Positions 45,882-59,800 of a stretch of 64,000 bases of DNA are shown piece after piece. The first letter of the stretch is position 1. Each line of letters opens with the position of its first letter. Source of the stretch: Micromussa lordhowensis. Taxonomy: Eukaryota; Cnidaria; Anthozoa; Scleractinia; Lobophylliidae. The stretch is taken from assembly GCA_964020085.1 (NCBI GenBank), contig OZ026604.1:31575330-31639329 (forward strand), given 5' to 3'. Below the pieces are notes generated by a model that was not told where the DNA came from, ran no database searches, and saw only the letters and a list, made by a program, of their open reading frames with translations. The position numbers and the translations under genes are program-made.

Positions 45882-47446
45882 TGTATGTTAAAGAGCGCTT
45901 TTTATTCACTATTTGTCAAATATTGCAGGCTCTCGTAATTTTAAACTATTTTAACCAGACGACGTTTTTTTCTTTATTTTAAATATGTCTTATCCTGGTT
46001 ACCCGCCGATTTGTAAACCTTTCTAAAATAGCTGTAAAACGCCAATTCTGTATTTTAATTTTAGTTCCGAGAATTTTTTTCACATCAAATTGTTACCATT
46101 TCTAGTCTCATGGTACAAGACGTAATGTAGGAACTGACACTCGTTTATTAGGTTTCTTTGAAATTAAGAGACTGTGTGAATAGTTTGTTGTCATGGAAAC
46201 AATATCTTATCTGGTAGAAACTGTGTCGAAAAGGAAAGCGATTGAAAATAAAATGGAGTACTTCTGGAGGTCAACTGAACTGACACTGATTGTATGTGCC
46301 GTCCCGTCTAATAACCCAGACAAGTATTTGGGATGTATGAACAAATTAAAGAAAAAGGGTAACAGGAAAAAAAGTTGCATTTATTGGGAGAAGAAAGAGG
46401 AAAATAATTTTTTGACCTTGCGATGAAAAGCGCATGAATTCTTCCAACACTGGCACATATCCCAGGTTCCATGTGGCATATCAGTTCCACACCCAGCGTG
46501 ATGTAAGTTCAAAACTTCATCACATATTTCATTGTAGAAGTTACTTTCTTTTTCAACATCAAAGAGTAAGTAACTCCAAATGAAGAATAGCTCTACGCGA
46601 ATGGACTTTTGAATTGAAATGTTGGCCCTGCGAGGGTTTGAAAGAGCATTTTGATTATATTGAGCGTTTCAAACTCACTTAAGTGTATATTGACCCTAAA
46701 TTCTTCTTTAGGGGAAATAATTTAGCGTGGAATGTCAATATTATATTATATTACTTGTCACGACATTTATACGGCAGATGATGAGTGTATCTGGAATTGT
46801 GAAGAAGATGTTCCTTGTCAATTACTAGACCTTTTCTTAGTTTGGTTCTAGGTTTCCGGCATTTTAGGATCAAGGCTAATCTCTGAATACGTATTACACA
46901 AAAAGGTAAGCGCTGCCTTTGTTTTGCTGGTATGACAAGCGGTTAATCTGTTAACGTATGGGATACGTGCGTAAGCAAAGTGAATCCATATTCACTTTCT
47001 CCGTCCTTCAAATCTCTTTCGTTTCCGAGTGTTTACGAACATAGATCGCGTATTAAGTCGAGCACTGTTTAGGATATGATCTTTCGTGTAAATCCAAAAT
47101 GGATTGAGGAAAAAAAGAGCATCTAAATATATTATCCCAGAAGCGCCGATGACCCTTCCGGCTCTTATATCGATTTAAAAAATTTCACAAAAGGCTGTTA
47201 TTAAAATATTAACGGCACTTTGCTGGCGTGTCTGTCAAAATACGGACTTTGTGCGATTTTGACTGTTAGCCGTTCATTCTTGTCTGTGGTTGTGGTTTCG
47301 CGCACCATGACCTGTGAGCAGAAGATATCCGTGAGTTAATCATCGCAGTGACATGACTGTTATTGTAAATCACGTAGCGTATTTCAGAGACAGAGATTGA
47401 ACAGCGTCAAAAGGCTATTCAACGATCTGACCTTTGGTCTCGTGGA

Positions 47447-47466
47447 GGGGGGGGGGGGGGGGGGGG
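47447..47466. repeat. Poly-G run, 20 bases
   Basis: Uninterrupted run of 20 G on the plus strand; can in principle form a quadruplex. Run length is prone to sequencing error. Confidence 0.9.
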
Positions 47467-49139
47467 AGGCATGTTCTTATCTACTGAAATGCGTCATGTA
47501 ACATACACAGAAAAACACTCCATATGAGCTCATGTACATTTCTGCTAAAAACTAATGAGAAGGCTTCTAAGCCGGCGTGATAAACGAATTATATTACAGT
47601 TTTACTCTGTAAATTCATAAATAAAACGGATTAAGCATAAACCGCAGAGAAAGGCTGCCATATATAACAAAAAGGGGTTTCCGTTTCCGGCGCGACATTA
47701 AATTCAAAAGCCACATTGAACACCATCGGACTTATAGCGATTTTTTTGGTGTTATTTTTCCACTTTTTTACAATGTTGTCGAATATATCAATGCATATTT
47801 TTCCAATGATTGATTTGAGTTCTTATCAAGCTACATTCCCGTTTTCCTAATTCCTAATTATTATCATTATTATTTTTTCGATGACAGAGTTATCAACGTA
47901 TACTTCCAATGTGACTTTCTGTTATCTGAGCCATATCAAAGAAGCTAAATACACAAGCAGATTAGTTTTTTCTTGTCTAGTTCAATTTTAAATTGCTTTT
48001 CATAATCATCACTAATTTAACTGTTAGCCGAAAGATAGCCATTATAATATAATGGATACGTACCAGCTCGCAGATTAATTGAAGTAATGATATGAGCTTC
48101 AGGTACAGCCTCGTTCCCAATTTATTTTGGATTGCATTCTGGTCTTCTTATCTCTCAGCGAAGCAGCTATCAGTTCTTATATCTGTAATCTACTTCCCTA
48201 TCGGCAAAAACACTGATTTGAATTTTGTTGTTTCGAATCTGGTTGGGAATATATGCTTTATTGTTTACCTTTTGAAAAAGTTACTACTCCATGCAAATGG
48301 ACGAGGCCTTCTTTGAAGAACCGGAGCACATCGTATGATTGGTCATGATTGTACAAGTGTCCTGTTATCAGTGTATTGCAATATTGCTTGCGTGCGACAT
48401 CCAAACGGACGGGCCAAATGGCTTCCGTGAGCGGTTTTTCTGTCAAAACAAACTAAAAGCTCATTCTACTGAGAAAGATTTCATGCTGACTTGAATTGTT
48501 TGTTGGATTATCCGATTGGTGGCTTTTCTTTCATAAATGTTATCTTTCGTGGCAGAACCCGTGCTTTGTTTTCATACTTGCGGGAAGTTTATTGGAGTTC
48601 GTGAACGCTATATATTGTCGATGCTTTGCTAGAGTAATGCCCCTCGATCTACGGTAGGTAATGAGCTCGCAATGCAAGAATTTTAAAAAAACACGCCGAG
48701 ATTGTAGTCCATTTGTACCGAACATGATTTGAATTTTCAATCAGCCTTCTTTGTTTCATTAAAACTTATCATTGATCTTGGCTGTTGAGCACATAAAATA
48801 GCATTGGGACTAAAAGAATGGCATTGTTGGCTTCTAATAAACTTAAAACGACAGAATAACAATGTGCATAGTTACTCTAGAATTAAGTCGAGCTTGCATA
48901 TATGCCACCCGGCAGATTATTCACTCATTAATGAGCTTTAGTTTACTATACCTGCAACACACGTGTTCGCAGTATTACTATTAGAAGCCAAATCCCGTTA
49001 CTGTTGGATTATCTCGTGGGATATTTTGTTTCAAAGCGAGTTGCAAAGCCTCTTTACAACTTCCCGTTATCTTAATCTAATAGGAATTTTAATTTTAAAA
49101 GCCAAGTAGTGAGTGATGTTAGTACCACATGCCTCCATG

Positions 49140-49350
49140 CATTTCGTAGGCCGGGGAAAGGGGGGGGGGGCTCCCATATAAAAAGCACCGTGGGGGTGCT
49201 CGTCGGAAATTTTGGAAAAGAACCCGTAAGAGGCACAAAGATATTGTTTTGTGGGCGTGCCTTGAAATTGTATTTTATCACTTAGAGGTACCAATTCTAA
49301 AACAACACATGATCTCCTGTCATATTGTTCTGGCTCAATACCCTAACAGG
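49140..49350. repeat. Dispersed repeat, copy 2 (copy 1 at 2860-3040)
   Basis: The copy starts with a G-run (49157-49170), then 'ctcccatataaaaagcacc', 'gtgctcgtcggaaatt', 'gaaaagaacccgtaag', 'gaggtaccaattctaaaaca' and 'ggctcaataccctaac'. Same order as copy 1. Confidence 0.6.
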
Positions 49351-50056
49351 TATTGCACAAGCTCCTGCTGTGGACCTTTTGAGGCTGAACATCCTAAGAG
49401 CTACCAAAACCGCTTTTTAACCCCTAAAATGTACGGCGAGCATCCCCGTCATTTTATAAGGGAGTCTCCCCCCGGGTTCCTAGGTCGTTCTAGTTGGGTG
49501 AATTAGTTTATAGAACAAACAATAACATTTATCTGATGCCTGGTCACTTGCGCAATTATCATAACCTGAAGTCTGGAATCTAAGGTAATGTTGATGAAGG
49601 AATTAGCATGTTGATCAAGTTGATCACTCATACAGTAGTGTCGGGCGTTGCGTCCTCTCGCTGTCGACTTGGCAGTTCCGAGGAGACTGGGGGAGTTCGG
49701 CGGTAACGAGGCCTGGAGCAAATGCAGGCTTAGTCTCAGTATATTATTGTGGAGCGACGTCTTCCACTGTTTCATCCCAAACCTTCCCTGACTGGATAAC
49801 GATAACCACCATCCTTTTGGATCTAGTCTCGCGGGTTTGCTTCTGACCTCTTTTTAGTCCCTATTATTTACTGAGAAAAATTGGGAAAATATACCCTCGA
49901 ACTGGCTAAGTGTAATGCCAGAGGTATTTCTTGGCGACTGAAGCCAAAGAAGATCACTTTATTGTGCATCACTCAGTGAGAAATGTCGCATTACTCATTT
50001 TCTCTTGATTAATCATATTAAATGTGCAGGAGGTTATCAGAAATTAATGTAAGATA

Positions 50057-50152
50057 GCCTGTGTACTGTGTACATCCGCCTAAAAAATCTCCTTTCAAAA
50101 AAAATCCGTCTCCCCGATTTTTTTAGGGCGGGGGCGGATGTATACACAGGCG
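50057..50152. repeat. Inverted repeat
   Basis: 'gcctgtgtactgtgtacatc' with 'cgcctaaaaaatc' is mirrored at 50115-50152 by 'gatttttttagggcg' and 'ggcggatgtatacacaggc'. Small foldback, no protein. Confidence 0.7.
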
Positions 50153-50852
50153 CAGAATATCTAAGCTTTAAAACTATTTTTAAGCCACCACACCCCAAAG
50201 ATGAGATTTTCTAGTTTGAATATTCAAAAAAGGAAAGATTTGTATGGAAGAACGCAACTTTTCCCTACACGGGGGTGTATTTGAAAATTGGTAATCTAGA
50301 ATATATTGTAAGCAATCGATGAATTCTCAATATGATTTAATTCTTAACTTAGCATCGCGAATAAAGTGCTCGATCGTCCCCGGCTGCGAAATTCCTAGAT
50401 TGGAAACCACACTCTCCCAATCGGAATAAAAGTAGTAAAGTAAAAACAGTGGGGAGAAGTTGGTAGCGATCTTGTGATGCTTCGAATGGCTAAAATAAAC
50501 ACATGCTTTTTTCGGAAAGGATAAAAAATCTTTACTTATCTAAGAATGTTTAGATAAGGACTTTATAGCAATACTGTCAGTGACATTGTCAGTAGCAGTA
50601 GTAGCTGATATCCAAACATAAGCTGTTTTGCGCCCGCAATATCTGAAATCATAACATTGAATCCTTTTGTATTCTGCGATACGGGTTGTTTAAGCGCTGT
50701 AGGACATTAAGAAATTTGCAAGTTTAAAAGCCACTTTACAATTTTTTTTTGTTTCGTTAAAATTGCTTTATTCATGGTTTATTTGGTTGATGTGTGAATA
50801 AGATCACTTTGACGGCACTCGCGGCGACAGATCGCGGCGAAACCATTGGAAA

Positions 50853-53800
50853 ATGGCGGAGGTAATTGAATGCTGTTTGGGACTCGGTATACTCGTCCAA
50901 GAGGAGATTAATTATTCTTTAGTCATAAACTATTATTGAGTAAAGATAACGCTAAATAAACCTTAAACTTGTGATTTCTCTTTTTCTTTCAGAGCTTCCT
51001 GAAAACAGGCTGTATTTCGATGCAAATCAACCGGGCAGAACTTCAGAAGGTTCGTGTGAAGCTTTCTCGAGATGCCTTGACAATTCAGAAGGAAGGCAGA
51101 ACATCTCCCTCGTCCTCTCCAATCAATCAGCCAGAGGTAGGTCAATACAGCATATTTAATACTTTCCTGATACTTCTCTCGAGATGAACTGGACAGTTCG
51201 ACTGAATTCGCTTTAAATTTTTCACAACATGATTTCATTCATCTAAAGGTCAAAGTGTGATCTGCCATGCATGCAACGGAGGTCTTATGATTTTCAATCT
51301 TCCGAGCTGTTCGATTTTTTATTTGTCATTGCTCTGCATTCATATTTAATCAAGCAGGAAAAGGGAATGAATAAAGAATTCAGTCACCGGTATTCCCGAG
51401 GAGGCGCTGTTTTATCAGCTTTTTTTGTCGGCTGCGCGCGCGGCCGGGTGGTCTTGTGTGAAAATTTTCTAGTTCTAAGGACACACAAACAAGTGATTAT
51501 GATTGCTGTCTTTGTATTCCTTTGCTCTTTGTTACAAATTGATTTATAACCAGCGTGAAATACCTAACTCTTAGACTATTTTTGTTCTGCTGTTTGGCTG
51601 TCGTGCAAATTTATCTTGGCAAGTATTTTTACTTTGTGAAGAAAGCCCTCTAAAGGTCGCAATTTAGTGATCTCGACTTGACTGATATTGCGAAATAATG
51701 AGGCTTGTGTACACATGATTGTCAAAGAACATTGTTTTGTTAACTCAAGTCGTGAATATTTTTTTTAACATCTCAAACATAACTGCAACAGGTTTTAGTT
51801 CGTTTTTTTAACCGGTGAAATCTGCACATTTTCGAAATTTTATTTATTCTCACTGAAGAGATAAAACCATTAGCCATGCATTTTCAGTTGTTATCTCTCT
51901 TTGTCTTTCCGCAGACATGTTTAAAAAAAAATATTTCGTCACGGAACGCAATTTTTAATAAATCTGGAAGTTGTTTACAGAGTCCATGGTAAACTTGAAA
52001 CTAAATATAGCTTATAACAATCTTATTTGCATAGATGTACAGTTCTAAAACATGGTGATTTTTTATATTTACTGATATTTAGAAATAATAATATAATTAA
52101 CTTTTTGTTTCACATGGACGTGACTTGAAGGAATTTTATTTTCATATCTTTAAGATTAAAATTCTGAACTTTTGTATGTCATTATCATGGATGAGTGATG
52201 CTGATCACAAGTTATTTACAGTCATGTCAATTAAATAAAGATAGCTGTACAGCACTAGCAGTCAAATTTTAAAAGTTTGACTATCTGAAATATTGTTTCC
52301 AGATTCACAATATTTCATGGTGTGACTGGATGTTTGCTAAGCTCTTTTTAGATACTCATGGTGCTTTTGTATTTCATGGTTGAGTCTCTTAAGTGATCAC
52401 AGGTGGATCAAGTCATCCACGACAGTCAATTGTGAAACCTGAAACCAAAATAATTTTTCTTCCAACTACACAAACGATTACCATCTGATGCCATGTGATA
52501 GTCATTACCTGTGCTGAAAACCTAACAGCACTCAAAATTTGTTACCTAAATGACACTGCCGTCACTTTGTTGGAAGTTATACATATCCAACCCTCTGATC
52601 AACATTCAATTAATTGATCTGTTGAAAGCACAGAAGGTCTTCTGCTGCTATTCCTGGACCATTTGTTCTCAAATGCAATAATTCATCAAGTTGAAATGAA
52701 GAAAATAACCCTGATGAATGTTTGGATATCCGGTCTTAATTACCATAGATTTTGACAATTTTACTTCTCTGTTTACTCCTTGTTTCGATTGAGAAGATAT
52801 AACAAACACTCGAGCCAGTGTTTCATCGGCTATCCAAACACCTCGAATTTCCTCATAAAATACTCTGTTGCACATCTTATTTTCAATTCCCTTCTCGGTG
52901 TTTGGATTTTCCGAAGAAACACTGTCTCTCATATTTGATATATTACTTCAAATTTAAGGCATTGTTTGTTGATCCTATACCAAGTCCACCATCTTGTATC
53001 CATTACATGTTGCGTCACATGGTATTATGTGCGATCTGAGATAATTAAAAGATGGTGGATGAGTGACCATGAGTGGCTTGAGCAGTGTTGAGCAGTGTTA
53101 CTCTGCCACCTTCAATTCACCGTCATCTGCCACCTTGACCCACACAGCTATAGCAAAGAAGAAATACATATGTTTACTCTGTATAACAGCTGAATATATA
53201 CCTAGAATATGCAAAAAAGTAGCTATTTCCTGCCTATTCAGATAACATTAACCTCATTAAAATTTTGTGAGTAATTTGTTGCTTTTTTTTATTCTTTTTA
53301 CTTTCTTTGCACTTAGTGTTGTTTTCATGGTTCATTTTCTTTTTTTTATATAATTTTTGTGTTGTTCTGATCAGCTGAGAAATTTGTATTCCTGAACTCT
53401 CTGTTTTGTTACTGATCATTACCTAAGATCGCTGGGTATAAATGGAATTGAAAAAAAAAAATTTATGAAATTTGCAATCCTCTGACTTGTCATGCTGCAA
53501 ACGCCTACTGTTTTATTATGGGAGAATTCTTTACCTTTTTTTCTGCATGTAAATGTATCCCATTATTAATTGATTTTCAACTGTCACACTTTTAGCTCTC
53601 CTTATTTTCTTTCAGACCACAAATGGCAAACCTGATTCTCCAACATGGAAGAAATCTCCATCAGGGGTAATTGATCTGAGCAGTGAAAAATATAATCGTT
53701 AAGACCTTCCCATATATTTACCAAACGGCACATTAAGTTAGTGAGTTGTTGCATTAACAATGTCCATAGCTACCATTTAATGTTATTTCTGACAGCCATT

Positions 53801-56800
53801 ATTGTGTATTCATACTATTTACAGTGTGAGTACTTGAACCAGGTTATTAAGAACAAAGTTAACTGATCAGAATGCTACTTGAAAACAAGTGATGGTCACC
53901 TTTTTCATAAACGGATTGATGACATTCAAGAGTAAAAACAATAGCTCAATAACAAAATTTGAAACCCAATGTTAAAAGCTGTGAAGAGTCGAGGACCCCT
54001 CTGACTGGTTGACTTTGCTCTGGCAACTTGCCCGACTCAAGTAGTTGCTCTGTAAAATTGTGAAATATATGTAATAACAATATGCATAAACTGCCATTTA
54101 CTTGCCATTGCCATTTACTTGACCTAGACACAATGGCTATTCAGAGAAAATATATATACATTTTTGTATTGGGCTCAGCAAGGAAAGCACTTTGTGCCAA
54201 CCACTTGAAATTCTTCTCCTTCTACTTCAAATGTGCGAGAGAACCCTGCTAACAATGGCCGCCTCTCCTTAATAGCTTGTAAACTCTGTCCCCAGGGTGG
54301 CCATTGTAGAGAGGTTCCACAGTATTCTGTATTTTCTTAAAGCTCTGAAGGGGAGTGCCACATCTATACTCAATTTTTAATTTCCTTTCTAATAGCTCCA
54401 AATACTATGCTGTGTTTTAATTTCTAGAGCACAAGTGAAGAAGCTTCATCTCCTACTCAAAAGAAGCCTGCTTATCCCCCAGGGGTAAGTTTATTCCATA
54501 TGGTTTTATGTCTGGTTGTCACTGATCTTGACTGTGTTTATTAAAGTGTGGATTATTGATGGAAAGACCATTACATGAGCAATTATATAGAACTTTACAT
54601 ACACCTAGAGTGTAGTCAGTATAATACATAGCACCAATCTCTTTGACTTTGAAAGAATGCAGACTAAGGTCTGTAGAGGCAAGAATGAAGTTTATTATTA
54701 CATGTAGGTTTATTTCTCCTAAGTTAATTGCGGTCCCACCCCGTGGAGGAAGATCTAGGGTTTGTCCAGGAACCCCTTAGAATGTGACACATGCCTGACT
54801 GAGTGCACTTGACTGAGTAACGATAATCAAATAAAATACTTCTAATAAATATAACTCTCTGCCGTACAAACTTTTGTATTCTACTCAGGTTGGGTGTTAC
54901 AGTATGTCAACTGTTGATATCTAGAATATATTTAGGATAATACATGGGTGTACGTAGATATGGAATATCTCTTCGAGTGTTTAACTCGTGAGATATAAAG
55001 TTGAACACAAGAAGAGATACATGTATTCCATAAGGACAAGCAACCATGTATTATTTTGTTTATTATATAGACATATTGATAACAATGTTTTTGACGATTT
55101 TCTGACGATTTCCGACCACTTTCCAAAGATTTCCAAAGATCCTTCAAAACTTATTATATTACTTTGACGGATGAGTACTACCTCTGTTTATTTAACAAAT
55201 AAAGAAGCCTAAGCTGTGTATTACACTGTGATAAAACATGACAGGCATTTGAGAACTTGAGGGAAATGTAGAAAAGACAAGCCACAGGTGAGTGTTTTCT
55301 ACATTTCTTGAGTGTTCTCAAATGTCCAGAGTGTTTTATCACAGTGTAATACACGGATTAGGCTTCTTCATTTGCTTTATGATATAGATTTTACGCGTGC
55401 AAAACAATAAAAAACGCTTTTTCTATGTTTTATACTTTAATAAAACATGGGTTTTTGACCAATCAGAGCGCGCGCAGGGTCCTATCTATGTTATAACAAG
55501 TGATAAAAACGAGTGCGGTGACCTCCATAATTTTCAAAAAATTAAAGTGGCTATGAACCAACACTACATTTTTTTAAAACTCTGCAAAAAGTTGCATCAT
55601 GCTGATCACAATTTGATAAAAATAAATGGAATATGTATGAGAGCACTATTTATTTATATACATTGACAAAATAACTGTCTAAAATTTGTTTTCTAATTTA
55701 GAGATTGTTTGTCCTTTATTGTACTAACAATCATTAATATCTTTGTCATTTAGGAGAGGAAAGTTAAGCTATCGAGGAGAAAAGTTGGGGGACTGGGTAT
55801 GAGCATCAAGGTACATACAACTGCTTTGTAGACACTAGTCATGATGTACACAATATTTATTTTATTGTAAATGTCTGAACCTGATTGGTTCTGGAATTAT
55901 TAAGTATAATTAATTGACCTCAGTATTGATTTCATTGACCTTTTCTTGACCTGTGGTCTCAAACCCTCTAAATGACTGTATAAAATTGATAAGACTCCTT
56001 AAAATGTCTAAGATCTCCTAACAGAAGTCGAAGTTATGACCTTTCCGGCACAAGCCGGATGTTTTCTACTGACTTGTGGCAGACAGGCCATATAACTAGC
56101 TTCAACTGAACATTTGCTGCCCATAACATTATTTTGGAGAAGACATTTTTGGGCTTGCTAGTCCACACATGTACAACAAATTACAGGCATCCAGTTACAG
56201 TCCTCATTATCGGTTATTTTTGTTGTTCAGGGAGGACGGGAAAGCCATCTACCAATAGCTATTTCAAGAATATATAAAGACCAAGCAGGTATTCTTGTGT
56301 TGCATTTAGTTATAGATATGATATTTGACACATCGAGAATAAAATTTCTTTGTTAACCCATTAATTTTCTGTTTTTATTTAAGCTTATGAGACACGCCGG
56401 CTTCATGAGGGAGATATAATACTGGAGGTAAAGAGGCAACTATAAATAGATCACATGACTGTTATGCTTGTAAATAATTTAAGTCTTGTATGGATAAACT
56501 TCATCTACCAGCAAATTTCTGGGATTGGTCTCAGAAAAAATAGGCTAAAATAGGCAGGTGCAAAAGTCGGACCGGATCAACTCAGATCGTTGATTTGAAT
56601 AAGAATAGCAATAATTGATGTATGCCTTGTTCTGGGCAAGATGCTATTCTTATTCAAATCAGCGATCCGAGTTGATCCGGCCCGACTTTTGTACCTACCT
56701 GGTTAAAATCAACCATGGTTTCTTTACAACGAGATACAAATTCAAAAGGTTGGTAAATCATTTAAGGATTTTTTTTATTATCCCCATTAGGTCAATGGAC

Positions 56801-59800
56801 AAAGCATAAGGAAAGCCACACATGATGAAGCTGTAAGTTGAACAATATAAAGCGTGTTCAGCAAATCATCAATAATCAACTTGAACGTATTAAAAGTTTT
56901 AATTCTCACAACAATTAAACATATGTTCTGTGTTTATTGGTCAACAGGTAGCAGCTCTGAAGAAGGGTGGTTCAGAGATTGAACTGACTGTTATTCACTC
57001 CTTATCCAGCTCCTCAGCAGGTACTAGTTACATGAAATACAAAAAATATGATTATAATAAACTAATAATTGTCAGAGTATAATTATTATACTCTGACAAT
57101 TATTAGTTACAAAGATATGTGTTTATATTCCAATAGAGGTGTTATGTTGGGGCAAATCCAACAGAATTGTTGACATTACCAACTCCTCTTTGATGTCTTT
57201 AGGCATGTGCTCTAATTAGATTAGAGTAATTTTTCACTGGCTGAGTGAAACAAAATAAGTGAAAAGTGTTTTTCTCACACACTGCTGGGGCCTGGGTATA
57301 GGTCAAGTGACCTGTGGGGGGGGGGGGGGGGGCAGTTGTTTATGTTGCATCCAACATTGCCAACTTTTTCTACCCATTCACCCAACTTTAAATTTAAAGT
57401 TTTATTATAATGCCAACTGGTATACAAGCCTTGAATTTTTTTTGTTATTTTCCAGTCTTTAGCATAATGCTATTTGTATTAGCTTTGATTTAGCACTAAA
57501 GGTAGGTAGCAGCTGTCAGCTTGACATGGCTACCGGTGGAGTGTGAGAAAAGACTGTGTAGTGCCAAACTAGTTATTAAATAATGATAGTTTGTCTTCTT
57601 GAGAACGAAAGACAAAAAGAAAAAACATACTTTTTTGTATACATTAACCAAGCACCAACATACGGGCGTGTTTAAAACACGAAGTGGCGAAATGATGGAA
57701 TGGCACTTAACAATGTGGGGTACGGTTAACCCATACAATTATTGAGAGCTAACCACCTTCAAGTCAGTGATATTTAGGCTAACTGAAGCACTATTTAGGC
57801 TAACCGAAGTGCCATTTAGGCTAGCTGGAGTGACATTTTGTCATTTCGCCATTTTGTGTTTTAAACTTGCCCCCAACATACTATAATACTCAACAAGTCG
57901 ATGTAAACCCCTTGTAGTTATTATCAGTTGTACTTGAAGAAAAGCCAGGATGTCCATTTTTCATATTTATATATTTATTTCATTGCAGCTGATGAAAGCA
58001 CACTGACAGCAGGAAATACCTCGGAAGTGAGTCAGTCGAGTATATCAAAACAAGGTATGCTGTTGGTATAAATAGCGATGAAATAATAAAAAATCATCAA
58101 AAGCTTCTAATAATTATGTCATGCACAAGGTGTGAAACATATGGATTTCTGATATATCCCAACACAGATCAAGAGTCTAAGGTCCCATTTATTGCTCATG
58201 GATGTTACGTAACATCCATGAGTGTAGGAGGCAATCGGATGGCACTCGATCACTCACTCACTCACTCACTCACTCGATTCTGATTAATTTATTCATTAAA
58301 CCGGATTAAATCGTTTCTCCCAACCCTCCCCTGCTTAGTATGGTTCTTTTCCTAGGCACTTCGTGGTGTAGGTTCAGCAGGTTTTAGCGGGGTACTAGAA
58401 AGGCGAATTTTTTGTCCGTCAACATGGAGTTCATACATATGGCGGCTAACGCGGCACGAAGATGGTTTTTGGTTCAACTCGTGGAGTTGCAAAATTGAAA
58501 TTTGTCAAGTTAAGCAGCAGTAGCTGTAACAAATGGACATGGAAAGACAAGAAGCATAGCGCTCGTCAAAAACCCATGTGTAAATTTATATTGAAAGGTC
58601 AAGGTGTTTTTTCATTAGACGTAAACAAAATTCTCTGATTACAAGTCACGCTAAACTCGCGCTATGCAAAGAATGTAATCAGATACTCTTTTTTTCGTAT
58701 ATTTGCTGAAGGGCAAGAGAGTCGCGTTTCGCAGACAGTGTAAGTAACCGCGTTTTTTTAACCACGTTCTTTTAAAGCCCGGTTTTCAACCGCATACTGC
58801 GGTTCTTGTTCTTCCTGATTTGTGACCTGAAGGTCTTGCGTGATCCGTGAAGAACCTGAAATATTAACCGATATTAGTGATTTTACCACACAGCTCTACG
58901 TGATTTTGAGACACAAGTTCTCCGAATAGTTACAGTGGTCTATCGAGAGTGCCTTAGCCATGCAATATGCAATACGGGGCCTTGATTTAGCCATTCGCGA
59001 TTTTGCTTCCTACAAACACTGTTTTTAAGATAATAACAGGTCCTTACTTTCTTATTTTCGTAATTCGGGAAAACGAAATTTTTTTATCCGTGAACCGTGA
59101 TCCTCTGTATTTTAGGTTCGTGAACCGTGCCAGAGACTTCCCTGTACGACCCTCTTGATATCTAAAGCTTTTAATCGGACATTGTAAACAGACCATGAGA
59201 AGATGGTAAATTGTTTTTTTGTTAGATTATTTTTTATCAGTGCTGGCCTGATGGGCCGCTTGGCACAAATGTAGACTTTGACTTCCACCGTCTGAGTTTC
59301 TATTTGCAGAACGAGTGCTTGTGCCAAATGTTTCCCATGAAAATCACTTGATTCTCATGGGAAACATTTGGCACAACATTTGGCACAACATTTGGCACAA
59401 GATTTTCATGTGAATGACCGTGCAGGTGACATATATTTTCATACCAATAGTTTCGCTCAAAGACTCGTTTTGCCACAGGGGCAAAAGTAAACAATTTTGG
59501 CATTGGGCTATTCATCCATGAGCTGCTCAGAGAGCCTTTGATATGGTCTTGGGTACAAAGACAACCCTTCCCCCGAGTTACCCTGGCCAAGGTATCTTGT
59601 AGCTTATGTCTATGCAAAATCAACCAACTGTTTACATTAGGACTACGAATCCTTCTTGGGAGGCGAGACAACTTGGGTGGGCTAGTTGTCTTGCCTTGGA
59701 ACATAGGGTAACCCTGTCAAGCAGGACAACTTTTCTTCATATTATAAATGCTTTGGCTCACCTGACTGAGACATAATGCCTAGATTTATGATTGAAAGCA

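Larger units (their letters stand above)
45346..50056. other. Intergenic stretch without recognised genes
   Basis: No frame shows a known domain. Visible structures are a hairpin at 45830-45881 ('gtaaaaagtgtgaagtag' mirrored by 'ctacctcacactttttacc'), a 20-G run at 47447-47466, and a copy of the dispersed repeat at 49140-49350. The rest is AT-rich and plain. Confidence 0.45.

Noticed and set aside
58250..58277. CRISPR-like or satellite array
   Set aside because: Simple CACT microsatellite; no CRISPR arrays are expected or seen in this animal DNA.
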